A stretch of 64,000 nucleotides of DNA from DASQJL01 sp036380835 (GCA_036380835.1 DASVDZ010000032.1:4167-68166); one strand, 5' to 3'. Counted from the stretch's first letter, positions 1 to 8,618 are shown. The notes: generated by a model not told the origin, from the letters alone. Made by a program: numbers and translations.

Positions 1-446
1 AGCTCCTGCCGTACCTCGGTATCGGCGTCATCGACATCGTCCTCGTCTCGGTGCTCGGAATCGCCGTCTTCGGCGTCCCCTTCCGCGGCGATCCGGTCCT
101 CTTCATGGCCCTCTCGCTCGCGTTCCTCACGGGCGCCCTGGGGCTCGGCATCTTCATCTCCGCCGTGGCCCGTTCGCAGGTGCTCGCCACCCAGATCGCG
201 ATGGTCGTGACCTTCCTCCCGTCCTTCCTCCTCTCGGGGTTCATGTTCTCGATCAGCGTCATGCCGCCGGTCCTCCAGGCTGTGACGTTCCTCGTCCCCG
301 CCCGCTACTTCCTGGTGGTGACGCGCGGGATCTTCCTGAAGGGCGTGGGCGCGGAGGTGCTCTACACGCAGGGTCTCCTCATGCTGCTGTTCGCGGCGGT
401 CGGCCTCGTCCTGGCCACCCGCGTCTTCAGGAAGGAGCTCGAATGA
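1..446 (+). CDS. ABC-2 type export permease, 3' fragment
   Basis: The window opens inside this gene. Reading in frame from base 3 gives 147 residues ending at the TGA 444-446. The visible part is hydrophobic, with about four membrane segments, the family signature LLSGFMFSISVMPP and then TRGIFLKGVG, which is the C-terminal half of the ABC2_membrane fold. The next gene overlaps by ATGA and repeats the same signatures, so the two are paralogous permeases that probably pair in one exporter. The ATPase and a membrane-fusion partner would be expected upstream, outside the window (YhiI/RbbA/YhhJ-like layout). The substrate cannot be told. Confidence 0.88.
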   Translation, partial: LLPYLGIGVIDIVLVSVLGIAVFGVPFRGDPVLFMALSLAFLTGALGLGIFISAVARSQVLATQIAMVVTFLPSFLLSGFMFSISVMPPVLQAVTFLVPARYFLVVTRGIFLKGVGAEVLYTQGLLMLLFAAVGLVLATRVFRKELE

Positions 447-1561
447 AATTCCCCGCCGCGGCTGGCCGCATCCTCGAGGTGATGAGGAAGGAGTTCCTTC
501 AGATGTTCCGCGACCCGCGGCTGAGCCGGATCATCTTCGCGGCGCCGCTCCTCCAGCTCCTCGTGTTCGGCTACGCGGTCTCCACCGACGTGAGGGAGAC
601 CACGACGTTCGTCGTCGACCTGGATCGGAGCGCGGATTCGCGGTCCCTCCTCGACGCCCTGACGGCCTCCGGGTATTTTCGGATCGTCGGACGAAGCGAC
701 CGCCCGGTCGATCTCGCCGGGGCCCTGGACCATGGCCGCGCGATCCTCGGGGTGGAGATCCCGCCCGACTTCACCGAGCGGCTCCGCGCGGGGAAGGGCG
801 CCCCCGTGCAGCTCGTCCTCGACGGCACCCAATCGAACACCGCGACCGTGGCGCGCGGCTACGCGGAGCGGATCGTCGCCCAGTTCGCGGAGCGGTACCT
901 GCCGCGGCACCCCGAGGGCGGGGTGGACCTGCGCGAGCGCGCGTGGTTCAACCCCGAGCTGGCGAGCCGGAACTACAACGTGCCCGCGGTCGTGGGCACG
1001 CTCCTCATGCTCATCTGTCTCATCCTGACCGGGCTCGCCGTCGTGCGCGAGCGGGAGATGGGCACCCTCGAGCAGCTCATGGTCAGCCCGCTTCGGCCCG
1101 GGGAGCTGATCGCCGGGAAGACGATCCCGTTCGCGATCATCGGGCTCTTCGACATGGTCCTGGTCGTGGCGCTCGCGCTCCTCTGGTTCCACGTCCCGTT
1201 CCGCGGGAGCTTCCTCCTCCTCGTCCTCGCGAGCCTGGCCTACATCCTCGCGGCGCTCGGCATGGGCCTCCTCATCTCGACCATCTCCTCGACGCAGCAG
1301 GAGGCGTACATGGCCAGCATCCTCCTCTTCATGCCCTCGATCCTGCTCTCCGGATTCATGTTCCCGGTCGCCAGCATGCCGTCCCTCTTCCAGTGGATCA
1401 CCCTCGCGAACCCGGTGCGCCACTACATCGTGATCGTGCGGAGCATCTTCCTGAAGGGCGCTGGATTCGACGCCCTCTGGCCCCACTTCCTCGCGCTCGT
1501 CTTGATCGGCGCGACGGTCCTCGTCGTCGCCTCCACGCGCTTTCGAAAATCGATCGCGTGA
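443..1561 (+). CDS. ABC-2 type export permease (YhhJ/YhiH-like)
   Basis: 372 residues. The cytoplasmic N-terminus holds an EFLQMFRDPRL motif, followed by one membrane segment (about 35-55), a large soluble loop (about 60-170) and five C-terminal membrane segments (about 180-370). This is the layout of ABC2_membrane_3 permeases of drug or lipid exporters. LLSGFMFPVASMP and RSIFLKGAG mirror the gene before it. The ATG start at 443 lies inside the upstream stop (ATGA), indicating translational coupling. It would form the channel of an inner-membrane ABC exporter. The partner ATPase is not in view and the substrate is unknown. Nothing within 240 bases downstream continues the operon. Confidence 0.88.
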   Translation: MKFPAAAGRILEVMRKEFLQMFRDPRLSRIIFAAPLLQLLVFGYAVSTDVRETTTFVVDLDRSADSRSLLDALTASGYFRIVGRSDRPVDLAGALDHGRAILGVEIPPDFTERLRAGKGAPVQLVLDGTQSNTATVARGYAERIVAQFAERYLPRHPEGGVDLRERAWFNPELASRNYNVPAVVGTLLMLICLILTGLAVVREREMGTLEQLMVSPLRPGELIAGKTIPFAIIGLFDMVLVVALALLWFHVPFRGSFLLLVLASLAYILAALGMGLLISTISSTQQEAYMASILLFMPSILLSGFMFPVASMPSLFQWITLANPVRHYIVIVRSIFLKGAGFDALWPHFLALVLIGATVLVVASTRFRKSIA

Positions 1562-1804
1562 GCGGGGGGCCGCGCCCGGCCGCGGCGGGCGGCATGCGCT
1601 CCCCGGGGCGAAACGCAACGTCGCCCCGGCTCCTTTCCGCCGGGCCCCCGCTCCGTAACCGTCGGCGCGGCCGAAAACTAGCCCCTGGAGCGGATAATTG
1701 GCCCACCCCATGCTCTCTACTGGCTCGACGCTTGGTTCCAGGGCTGGCCCCCACGGATGGGGCACGCGGTGTGTGTGTCATCCGACTCGCTGGGGGTGTA
1801 CGCC

Positions 1805-3712
1805 ATGTTGCGCCTACCGATTCGCACGCTCGTCGCTTCGCTTCTCGCCTCCGCGCTCGCGGCGTTTCTCGCCCCGTGCGTCGCGGCGGCGCCGCCGACG
1901 CTGAGCCTTCCCGGCCCGCAGAGCGTACTCGAGGGGGCGTTCCTCACCTTCGGCGTCTCCGCGACCGATCCGGACGGCCAGACGGTCGTCCTCCAGGCTT
2001 CGAACGTGCCGACCGGCGCCTCGTTCGTCGATCACCACAACAATACGGGGACGTTCTCGTGGACGCCGGCCATGGACCAGGCGGGTTTCTATCCCGTCTT
2101 CTTCCTCGCGGACGACACGTTCGGCGGCACGGCCACGGGCTCGGTCCAGATCGAGGTCGTGAACGCGAACACGCCGCCCAGCCTGAGCTTCATTCCGGAT
2201 CGCGAGGTGGAGCAGGGGACGACCCAGTTCGTCTCGCTGAGCGCCACGGACGACGACGGAGACGCGCTCTCCTTCTCGGCGACGGGGCTCCCGCCGTACG
2301 CGGAGCTCACGGACTTCGGCGACGGGAGCGGCAACCTGACGCTGGCCCCGACGGTCTCCACGCCGCTCGGATCGACGGTCCTCACCGTGTCGGTCTCGGA
2401 CGGCCTGGCGGAAACGTCCCAGTCGTTCACCGTGACGGTGACGGGCTCGCTGACCGCGGCGCCGCCGGTCCTCTCGCCGATCGGGAACCAGACGGTGGCC
2501 GAGGGCCAGACCGCGAGCGTCTCGCTCTCCGCGTCCGACACCGACGGGGACCCGCTCGCGTGGTCGGTGTCGCTGCCCGGCTTCGCGACGCTCACGCCGA
2601 CGGGCAACGGCCCGGGCTCGGCCACGGCGACCCTGTCCTTCGCGCCCGGCTATTGCCAGGCGGGCAGCTATCCGGCGACGGTCGCGGTCAGTGACGGCAC
2701 GACCCAGGATTCCGAGTCGTTCACCGTCACGGTGACCGACGTGGACCGCGCGCCGGCGTGGACCGCCGCCTTCTACACGGCGACGCTCGCCGAGGGTACC
2801 TCGGCGACCGTCTCGGTCTCGGCGCACGATCCCGACGAGGCGTGCGGCCAGGCGCCGCCGGCGCTCACGCTGACGGCGAACGACGGCGGGGACGCCCTCG
2901 CGGCGTCGCTCGCCGACCTGGGCCACGGCTCGGGAACCCTGTCGCTCTCCGCCGCGGGCGGAAGCGCGAACGTCTACCACGTGACGCTCCACGCGTCCGA
3001 TGGGAGCCTGGCGCAGGACGTGGTCGTCACCGTGACGGTGACCGCGACGGAGGTCACGCCCCTGGCGCGCGCCTGGTCGGAATCGGATCCGATCCGACTC
3101 CAGACGGGGAAGCCCCGGGAGCGGGTCTACCTGGAGCCGGTCGACGGGACGTTCGACCTCGCCGCCGTCGACCTCGCCTCGCTCCGGCTGAGCGCGTGGG
3201 ACGGATCGGGGATGGTCAACTCCATCGCGCCGCTCGCGGGCTCGCTCGACGCGACGCATGACAAGGACGGGAACGGCGTGCCCGAGCTTCGCATGGACTT
3301 CGCGAAGGACGCCCTCCGGTCGCTCTTCTCGAACGTGACCGATCCCGTCGCCGGGACGATGACGCTCCACGCGTCCCTCACCGACGGGCGTTCGGTCGAC
3401 GCGACGCTCAACGCCGCGGTGAAGCCGGCGCGGCCCCGCGCGCTCAAGCGCGTCGGCCCGAATCCGATGAACCCAGAGGCCACGATCTCGATCAACCTGG
3501 AGCAGGCGGGCCGTCTCCGCGTGCGCGTGTTCGACCTGAACGGGCGCCTGGTCCGGACGCTTCTCGACTCGGGCTACGAGTCGGCGGGGGACCATGACCT
3601 GCAGTTCAACGGGCGCGACGACCGGGGAGCGACGCTTTCCTCGGGGCACTACTTCGTGCGCGTCGAGACGTCGAACAGCGACGAGGCGGCGCCGCTGACC
3701 ATTCTGAAATAG
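1805..3712 (+). CDS. Secreted Ig-repeat protein with FlgD-like C-terminal module
   Basis: 635 residues from the ATG at 1805. This start is preferred over an in-frame ATG at 1757 because it directly begins a signal peptide (MLRLPIRTLVASLLASALAA, cleavage near APCVAA). About four Ig/cadherin-like repeats follow (residues 30-420), each opening with a PP.LS or similar strand and containing D.DGD and, in the first, FSWTP. Residues 420-540 form a separate module with a Ca-binding-like loop DKDGNGVPELRMDF followed by AKDALRSLF. The last 95 residues (VGPNPMNPE..., RVRVFDLNGRLVRTLLD, GHYFVRVET) match the FlgD-Ig/type IX-like C-terminal domains used for surface sorting. A related protein lies at 58080-60551. 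Probably an adhesin or cell-surface structural protein; the ligand is unknown. Confidence 0.8.
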   Translation: MLRLPIRTLVASLLASALAAFLAPCVAAAPPTLSLPGPQSVLEGAFLTFGVSATDPDGQTVVLQASNVPTGASFVDHHNNTGTFSWTPAMDQAGFYPVFFLADDTFGGTATGSVQIEVVNANTPPSLSFIPDREVEQGTTQFVSLSATDDDGDALSFSATGLPPYAELTDFGDGSGNLTLAPTVSTPLGSTVLTVSVSDGLAETSQSFTVTVTGSLTAAPPVLSPIGNQTVAEGQTASVSLSASDTDGDPLAWSVSLPGFATLTPTGNGPGSATATLSFAPGYCQAGSYPATVAVSDGTTQDSESFTVTVTDVDRAPAWTAAFYTATLAEGTSATVSVSAHDPDEACGQAPPALTLTANDGGDALAASLADLGHGSGTLSLSAAGGSANVYHVTLHASDGSLAQDVVVTVTVTATEVTPLARAWSESDPIRLQTGKPRERVYLEPVDGTFDLAAVDLASLRLSAWDGSGMVNSIAPLAGSLDATHDKDGNGVPELRMDFAKDALRSLFSNVTDPVAGTMTLHASLTDGRSVDATLNAAVKPARPRALKRVGPNPMNPEATISINLEQAGRLRVRVFDLNGRLVRTLLDSGYESAGDHDLQFNGRDDRGATLSSGHYFVRVETSNSDEAAPLTILK

Positions 3713-3751
3713 CCGGCCCGACCGATTGCGAACGCCGCACCCCCGCGGCGA

Positions 3752-3791
3752 GGGCGGGAGCCTGACGCGCCAGCGTCAGACGCTCCCGCCC
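3752..3791. terminator. Bidirectional hairpin between convergent genes
   Basis: GGGCGGGAG (3752-3760) and CTGACGC (3761-3767) pair with GCGTCAG (3773-3779) and CTCCCGCCC (3782-3790), giving a long stem broken by a small internal bulge, with a loop of a few bases. It sits between the exoprotein stop (3712) and the opposing membrane protein, whose stop codon (3776-3778) lies inside the right arm. There is no clear T-run on either side, so termination strength is uncertain. Confidence 0.6.
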
Positions 3792-4525
3792 GCTTCCAAT
3801 CCCGCCGCCGCGCCGAGCAGGGCGCGGAGCCAATCGCGCCAGATCGGCGCCAGCCACCACTTGAGGAAGACGTCGAGCGCGAGCAGGAGGACCGACGCCG
3901 CGAGGATCCGGCCGATCGGTGCCCGCTCGCTCCCGCGCGCGTAGAGCCGCGGGAATCCCCAGAGAGCCCCCGCGGTTCCGGCGAGGACGAAGGAGAGCAC
4001 CCGGAGGATCGCCCAAGGGGACCAGGCGATCAGCGCGGCGGCGAGCGGGCCCGCCCGCGGATCGGCGTGCGCCGCGACCCACCCGACGTACCCGTTCATG
4101 TAGCCGAGCAGGAGCCCGCCCAGGAAGAGCGCGGCCGCGCCCGCGGTCAGGGCCGACAGGACCAGGACGACGACGTACTCGACGAGCACGCGCGGCAGAT
4201 AGAGGCGGATGTGGCCCTCCTGGCCGGCCCCGGTCGCGATCCACCGCACCATGTCGTCCCGGAACTCTGAGGCGTGCCAGATGCTGCGCGCGGCGTCGTC
4301 CGGGCGCGAGGCCGTCGCCGCGACCGTCGACGCGGTCAGCGCGAGCGCCCACGCCAGCGCCACCGTTACGGCGCGCGTCCGCTCGCGGGCGCCCACCGCC
4401 CGCGCGTAGATCCACGCCAAGGGCAGGACCGGGAGCACCGCGAAGAGGAACGGGCTCCGGAGCGGCAGGAGGAGCCACGGGAGCACGAGGGCCGGGATGA
4501 CAGTGAGGGCGAGAGCGGATATCAT
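3776..4525 (-). CDS. Uncharacterised polytopic membrane protein
   Basis: 249 residues from an ATG at 4525 (MISALALTVIPALVLP). A longer in-frame start at 4564 is disfavoured because a good promoter (-10 TATACT) lies between the two. At least five hydrophobic segments are visible, with a more polar stretch (about 65-105) after the first pair. The segment LLLGYMNGYVGWVAA followed by ALIAWSPWAILRVLSFVLAG loosely recalls SpoIIM-type integral membrane proteins, but the match is too weak to name it. It is a single gene, divergent from the aldehyde dehydrogenase and convergent with the exoprotein. Function unknown. Confidence 0.65.
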   Translation of the reverse strand: MISALALTVIPALVLPWLLLPLRSPFLFAVLPVLPLAWIYARAVGARERTRAVTVALAWALALTASTVAATASRPDDAARSIWHASEFRDDMVRWIATGAGQEGHIRLYLPRVLVEYVVVLVLSALTAGAAALFLGGLLLGYMNGYVGWVAAHADPRAGPLAAALIAWSPWAILRVLSFVLAGTAGALWGFPRLYARGSERAPIGRILAASVLLLALDVFLKWWLAPIWRDWLRALLGAAAGLEAGGSV

Positions 4526-4534
4526 GGGCGCGCG

Positions 4535-4564
4535 AGTATAGTCCGCCAGGAACCCGACTCCCAA
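4535..4564 (-). promoter_or_regulatory. Promoter of the membrane protein gene, near-leaderless
   Basis: On the minus strand TTGGGA (4564-4559) is followed after 18 bases by TATACT (4540-4535), five of six matches to the -10 consensus. The predicted start of transcription falls 1-3 bases before the ATG at 4525, so the transcript would have almost no leader. The box overlaps its own complement: the plus strand reads TATAGT at 4537-4542, also 5/6, and could serve the divergent dehydrogenase gene. Confidence 0.5.
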
Positions 4565-4575
4565 AGGAGAAGTCC

Positions 4576-6126
4576 ATGCTTCCGGAATATCAGAGCTGCG
4601 CGATGCTCGACTACGCGCGCCCCGAGAACGAGACGGGGATGCGCCGGGCGCTCGAGTGCGTGCGATCGAAGTTCGGCAAGAGCTACCCGCTCGTGATCGG
4701 CGGCGAGCGGATCGAGACGAAGGAGACGTCGAAGAGCCTGAACCCCGCCGATCCCTCCCAGGTGGTCGGCGCCTTCTCCATGGCCGCGGCGGAGCACGTG
4801 GACCGCGCGGTTCGCGCGGCGGACGAGGCGTTCGCCTCCTGGCAGTGGATCCCGGCCGAGGAGCGGGCGAACGTGCTCCTCCGCGCGGCCGGGATCATGA
4901 GACGCCGGCGCCACGAGATCTCGGCGACGATGGTCTACGAGGTGGGGAAGAGCTGGCCCGAGGCCGACGGCGACACCGCCGAGGCGATCGACTTCTGCGA
5001 GTTCTACGCGCGCGAGATGATCCGCTGGGGCGGCCCGCAGCCGCTCACGCCGAATCCCGGCGAGAGCAACGACTACCGCTACATCCCGCTCGGCGTCGGC
5101 GCGGTGATCCCGCCCTGGAACTTCCCGTTCGCGATCACGGCGGGGATGACCGCCGCGACGATCGTGACGGGGAACACCGCCGTGCTGAAGCCGTCGAGCG
5201 ACGCGCCGCTCACCGCCTGGATGCTGATCGAGATCCTCGAGGAGGCCGGGGTCCCTCCCGGCGTGGTCAACTTCCTCCCGGGCCCCGGCGGGTCGATGGG
5301 CGACGCGCTCGTGGATCATCCGCGCGTCCGCTTCATCGCCTTCACGGGATCCAAGGAGGTGGGCCTCCGCATCCACGAGCGCGCCGCGAAGGTGCCGCCG
5401 GGGCAGATCTGGCTCAAGCGGATGATCCTCGAAATGGGCGGCAAGGATTTCACGATCGTGGACGAGGGGGCCGATCTCGACGCGGCCGTGCAGGGCGTCT
5501 ACGCGGGCGCGTTCGGATTCCAGGGGCAGAAGTGCTCCGCCTGCTCGCGCGCCATCGTGCACCGGTCGCTCCTCGCGCCGTTCGTGGAGCAGCTCCGCGC
5601 CAAGGTCGACGCGATGACGATCGGCCCCACGGAGGACCGGAAGCACTACCTCGGCCCCGTCGTGAGCGCGCGCGCGGAGAAGACGATCCTCGACTACATC
5701 GAGGTCGGCAAGCGCGAGGGCACCCTCGTCTCGGGCGGCGGAAAGCACGGCGGCCCCGGCTACTTCGTGAAGCCGACCGTCGTCACGGACGTCAAGCCCG
5801 ACGCGCGGATCGCCCAGGAGGAGATCTTCGGACCCGTGCTCGCGGTGATCCCGGCGACCTCGTTCGAGGACTCGATCCGGATCGCCAACGGGACCATCTA
5901 CGGGCTGACCGGCGCCTACTACTCGCGCGACCGGGCGAAGGTCGTGGAGGCGAAGCGGCGGCTCCACGTCGGGAACCTGTACATCAACCGGAAGTGCACG
6001 GGGGCGCTCGTCGGCATCCATCCCTTCGGCGGATTCAACATGAGCGGCACCGACTCGAAGGCGGGGGGCCGCGACTACCTCGGACTCTTCCTGCAGGGCA
6101 AGGCGATCGCCGAGCTGGTGGGCTGA
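4576..6126 (+). CDS. pruA: L-glutamate gamma-semialdehyde (1-pyrroline-5-carboxylate) dehydrogenase
   Basis: 516 residues, the usual length of the single-domain P5C dehydrogenase (RocA/PruA) that oxidises glutamate semialdehyde to glutamate with NAD+ in proline and arginine breakdown. It shows the cofactor region IPPWNFPFAI, the FTGSKEVG motif, the catalytic glutamate in LEMGGKD and the catalytic cysteine in GQKCSACSR. A strong ribosome site (AAAGGAG, 4563-4569) precedes the ATG. It stands alone; a proline dehydrogenase partner is not in the window. A hairpin at 6185-6213 ends the unit. Confidence 0.93.
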   Translation: MLPEYQSCAMLDYARPENETGMRRALECVRSKFGKSYPLVIGGERIETKETSKSLNPADPSQVVGAFSMAAAEHVDRAVRAADEAFASWQWIPAEERANVLLRAAGIMRRRRHEISATMVYEVGKSWPEADGDTAEAIDFCEFYAREMIRWGGPQPLTPNPGESNDYRYIPLGVGAVIPPWNFPFAITAGMTAATIVTGNTAVLKPSSDAPLTAWMLIEILEEAGVPPGVVNFLPGPGGSMGDALVDHPRVRFIAFTGSKEVGLRIHERAAKVPPGQIWLKRMILEMGGKDFTIVDEGADLDAAVQGVYAGAFGFQGQKCSACSRAIVHRSLLAPFVEQLRAKVDAMTIGPTEDRKHYLGPVVSARAEKTILDYIEVGKREGTLVSGGGKHGGPGYFVKPTVVTDVKPDARIAQEEIFGPVLAVIPATSFEDSIRIANGTIYGLTGAYYSRDRAKVVEAKRRLHVGNLYINRKCTGALVGIHPFGGFNMSGTDSKAGGRDYLGLFLQGKAIAELVG

Positions 6127-6184
6127 AGAGGGACGCGGGGACGCCGCCCGTTGACGGGGCCGTCAACCAACGGAAACGGAAGAG

Positions 6185-6215
6185 GCGGGGTCGGCCGAAA
6201 GGCCGGCCCCGTCTT
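6185..6215 (+). terminator. GC-rich hairpin after the dehydrogenase gene
   Basis: GGGGTCGGCC (6187-6196), a GAAA loop (6197-6200) and GGCCGGCCCC (6201-6210) form a ten-pair stem with one G-T wobble, followed by GTCTTCGTG. The stem and tetraloop are typical of an intrinsic terminator, but the T tract is weak. An upstream palindrome, GTTGAC-GGGGCC-GTCAAC (6150-6167), could form an additional small stem. Confidence 0.65.
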
Positions 6216-6338
6216 CGTGACGCCCGCGGCGCGTCTCCGCGGGACGGAACAGCCGGGAGCCTCGTGGCGCGGCGGGCGGCACGGCCCTTGCGATCGACGG
6301 CTCGGTCCCCGGCACCCACGCCATCCGGAGGTCGCGCC

Positions 6339-7202
6339 GTGCCACGTTCGATCCTTGCCGTCGCCTTCGCCTGTCACCTCGCCCTCGCCGCATCGCCGCC
6401 GGGAGTCTCGGCCGGCCTCCTCTCGCTGTCGATCGTCGGAGGGGCCACGACGTTGGACGGCGCCACCGAGATCGCCGAGCCGGTCGCGCAGGAGTCGCTC
6501 TCCGGCTCCACCCTCGCGCAGCTCGCGGCGCCGCTCCTGTTCGACCCGGAGGGCTTCCTCGGCCTGACGGTGCGGATCACGAACGTCTCCGACCGCGACC
6601 TCGCCTTTCCCGACGCGCTCCCCGGCGTCTCCGTCCTGACCGGCGTCGTGGCCGTCACCGGATATAGCAGCAAGCTCAACGTCGCGTCCGGAGGCGCGGC
6701 CGGGAAGTCGGGCGCCGCGGGGGCCGAAGGGGGCGTGAGCCGCACGGCCCTCGATCTCACGGGAGCGCTCGAGGCGACGTCGTCTCCCGTCGTCGGGTCG
6801 AACGGCGGCGGCGGGGGCGCCGCCACGGGGGTGGCCGAGAACTGGATCGCGGCGACCGGTGCCTCGGGCGCGGAGCTCGCCGCGTGGCTGGCCGGTCTCA
6901 CGCTTCGCCCCGGAGAGTGGATCGACGTTCCCGACTTCGTCCGGATCACGGCGTTTGGCCGATCGTCGTCCGACGCGCGGATCGCGCTCGGGTTCGACCT
7001 GCCCACGTTTTCCTACGGTGGCGTGAGCGTTACGTCCGGCGCCTGGACCGGCGAGTTCGCGGGGCCCGCCGATCGAGGGGGCGGCGGCGAGGTCCCGGCG
7101 TCGGTGCCGGAGCCGCCGGGCGCGTGGACAACCGGAGCGGCCCTAGCGGGGCTCCTCCTGCGTGGGCGCCGCGCTCGCGCGGTCGAGCAGGGAGGCGAAT
7201 AG
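6339..7202 (+). CDS. Exported protein with PEP-CTERM-type sorting tail
   Basis: 287 residues from a GTG at 6339, preceded by GGAG (6327-6330) at good distance. The N-terminus (PRSILAVAFACHLALAASPPGVSAG) is a signal peptide. The body is Gly/Ser/Ala-rich with a PITD-like beta domain: ITNVSDRDLAFPD, a gly-rich loop (about 105-165) and LRPGEWIDVPDFVRITAFG. The C-terminus carries VPEPPGAW, a short hydrophobic run and RGRRARA, the three-part PEP-CTERM signal recognised by an exosortase. Surface or extracellular matrix attachment is expected. The last 60 bases, which encode the sorting tail, overlap the opposing Mur ligase gene. No exosortase is in the window. Confidence 0.72.
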   Translation: MPRSILAVAFACHLALAASPPGVSAGLLSLSIVGGATTLDGATEIAEPVAQESLSGSTLAQLAAPLLFDPEGFLGLTVRITNVSDRDLAFPDALPGVSVLTGVVAVTGYSSKLNVASGGAAGKSGAAGAEGGVSRTALDLTGALEATSSPVVGSNGGGGGAATGVAENWIAATGASGAELAAWLAGLTLRPGEWIDVPDFVRITAFGRSSSDARIALGFDLPTFSYGGVSVTSGAWTGEFAGPADRGGGGEVPASVPEPPGAWTTGAALAGLLLRGRRARAVEQGGE

Positions 7203-8618
7203 GGTCCGCGCGAAGATCGGGAGCGTGTCGTCGCGCGCTCCCATGACCACGATTCGATCGCCGGAGCGCGCCCCTTCGGCGGCCAGGCGAACCGCGTCGT
7301 CCCGCGTCGAGGCCAGCTCCACGGCCACACCCGCGCTCCGCATCCTGGCGGCCAGGTCCTCGGCGCGGAACGAGCGGTCCGCCGTTCCCCCCGCGTCGTA
7401 GATCGGCGCGAGGAGGAGCCGGTCCCCGGGGCGAAGTCCCCGGCGGAAGGTCTCGATCAGCTGGTCGGCGAAGAACCGCGTGGGACCGTAGCCGTGGGGC
7501 TGGTAGTAGATCCAGAGGTGCCCCGACGGACGGAGCGCCTCGAGGGCGGCCGAGATCTTCACGGGATTGTGGGCGAAGTCGTCGAAGACGTCGATGCCCG
7601 ACGCGCTCCCGACTCGTTCGAGCCGGCGCCGGACGCCGCCGAAGGAAGCGAGCGCCGCGGCCGCCTTGACGAGCGGAATCTCGGCCGCGGTCGCCGCGGC
7701 GATGGCCAGGGAGGCGTTCTCGACGGTCATCGCCCCGGGGAAGGGAACCCGCGCCGGCGCGCCCCCGATCCGGAACTCGACCGAGTCGGGCGCGAGGCGG
7801 ATTCGCTCGGCGAGCAGATCGGGCGTGGCCCACGTCGGGGCGCCCTCGACCGCGACGCGGAGCGCGGGGAGGCCGCTCGGAATGCGGACCCGCTCGAGCA
7901 CGGGGTCGCCGACGTTCACCACGACCCGCTCCCGGGTCTTCTCGAGGAGCGCCTCGAAGTTCCGGGCCGTTTCGTCGATCTCCTTGTGGTCGCGGCTCAA
8001 GTTGGTCAGCACCGAGATCGCCGCCGCGCATTCGGCGACGCTGCCGTCGCTCTCGTCGGTTTCGACCACGAGCCATTCGCTCCCGCCGACCCGGAGCCCG
8101 CCGGGAGAGACGCTGCCGGCCAGCCGGAGCGCCGCCCCACCGCCGAGGAACCAGGGATCGAGGCCGGCGCTCACGAAGATGTGCGCCGTCATCGCGGTGA
8201 CGGTCGATTTGCCGCTCGTCCCGGCGATGGCGACGGCGCGCCGCGAGGCCACGATCCAGGCGAGGAAGGTGCCGCGCCGGATGCGCGGGATTCCGAGCGC
8301 TTCCGCGCGGAGGAAATCGGGGTTGGTGGGCTCCACCGCGGTCGAGTGAACGAGCGCCGCCAACCCTTCGTCCACGCCCGATCCGTTCTGCGGCACGAGG
8401 CGGACACCCGCGCGTCGAAGCGACTCGAACACGTGGAGGGCGAGACCGCGATCGAGGTTCCGGTCCGAGCCGGTGACCTCGGCGCCGAGCGCCACCGCCA
8501 GCGCGGCGAGGGGGGCCATGCCGCTACCGCCGACGCCGCTGAAGTGATACCGGCGGCCGTGGAGCGGGGCACCGCTTCCGTCGAGGATGGTCATTTCCGG
8601 ACCGGCCGAGCCTGACAT
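7143..8618 (-). CDS. Divergent Mur ligase, MurC/Mpl-like
   Basis: 491 residues with three Mur ligase domains. The Rossmann N-terminus has HFSGVGGSGMAPLA (MurC has HFVGIGGxGM), the ATP loop is GTSGKST where MurC/Mpl have GTHGKTT, then ETDESDGS and a central LSRDH. The C-terminal domain begins DDFAHNP and has YYQPHGYGPTRF, matching MurC's DYGHHP and QPHRFTRT. MurC and Mpl attach L-Ala or a peptide to UDP-MurNAc. The altered loop and orphan position outside a cell-wall cluster mean the substrate may differ. An internal ATG at 8594 is an alternative start. Its end overlaps the convergent PEP-CTERM gene by 60 bases. Confidence 0.8.
   Translation of the reverse strand: MSGSAGPEMTILDGSGAPLHGRRYHFSGVGGSGMAPLAALAVALGAEVTGSDRNLDRGLALHVFESLRRAGVRLVPQNGSGVDEGLAALVHSTAVEPTNPDFLRAEALGIPRIRRGTFLAWIVASRRAVAIAGTSGKSTVTAMTAHIFVSAGLDPWFLGGGAALRLAGSVSPGGLRVGGSEWLVVETDESDGSVAECAAAISVLTNLSRDHKEIDETARNFEALLEKTRERVVVNVGDPVLERVRIPSGLPALRVAVEGAPTWATPDLLAERIRLAPDSVEFRIGGAPARVPFPGAMTVENASLAIAAATAAEIPLVKAAAALASFGGVRRRLERVGSASGIDVFDDFAHNPVKISAALEALRPSGHLWIYYQPHGYGPTRFFADQLIETFRRGLRPGDRLLLAPIYDAGGTADRSFRAEDLAARMRSAGVAVELASTRDDAVRLAAEGARSGDRIVVMGARDDTLPIFARTLFASLLDRASAAPTQEEPR

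Noticed and set aside
1562..1804. Riboswitch or small gene in the 243-base gap
   Set aside because: GC-rich with no clear stem set, no plausible reading frame with a ribosome site and no good promoter pair; I see nothing supportable.
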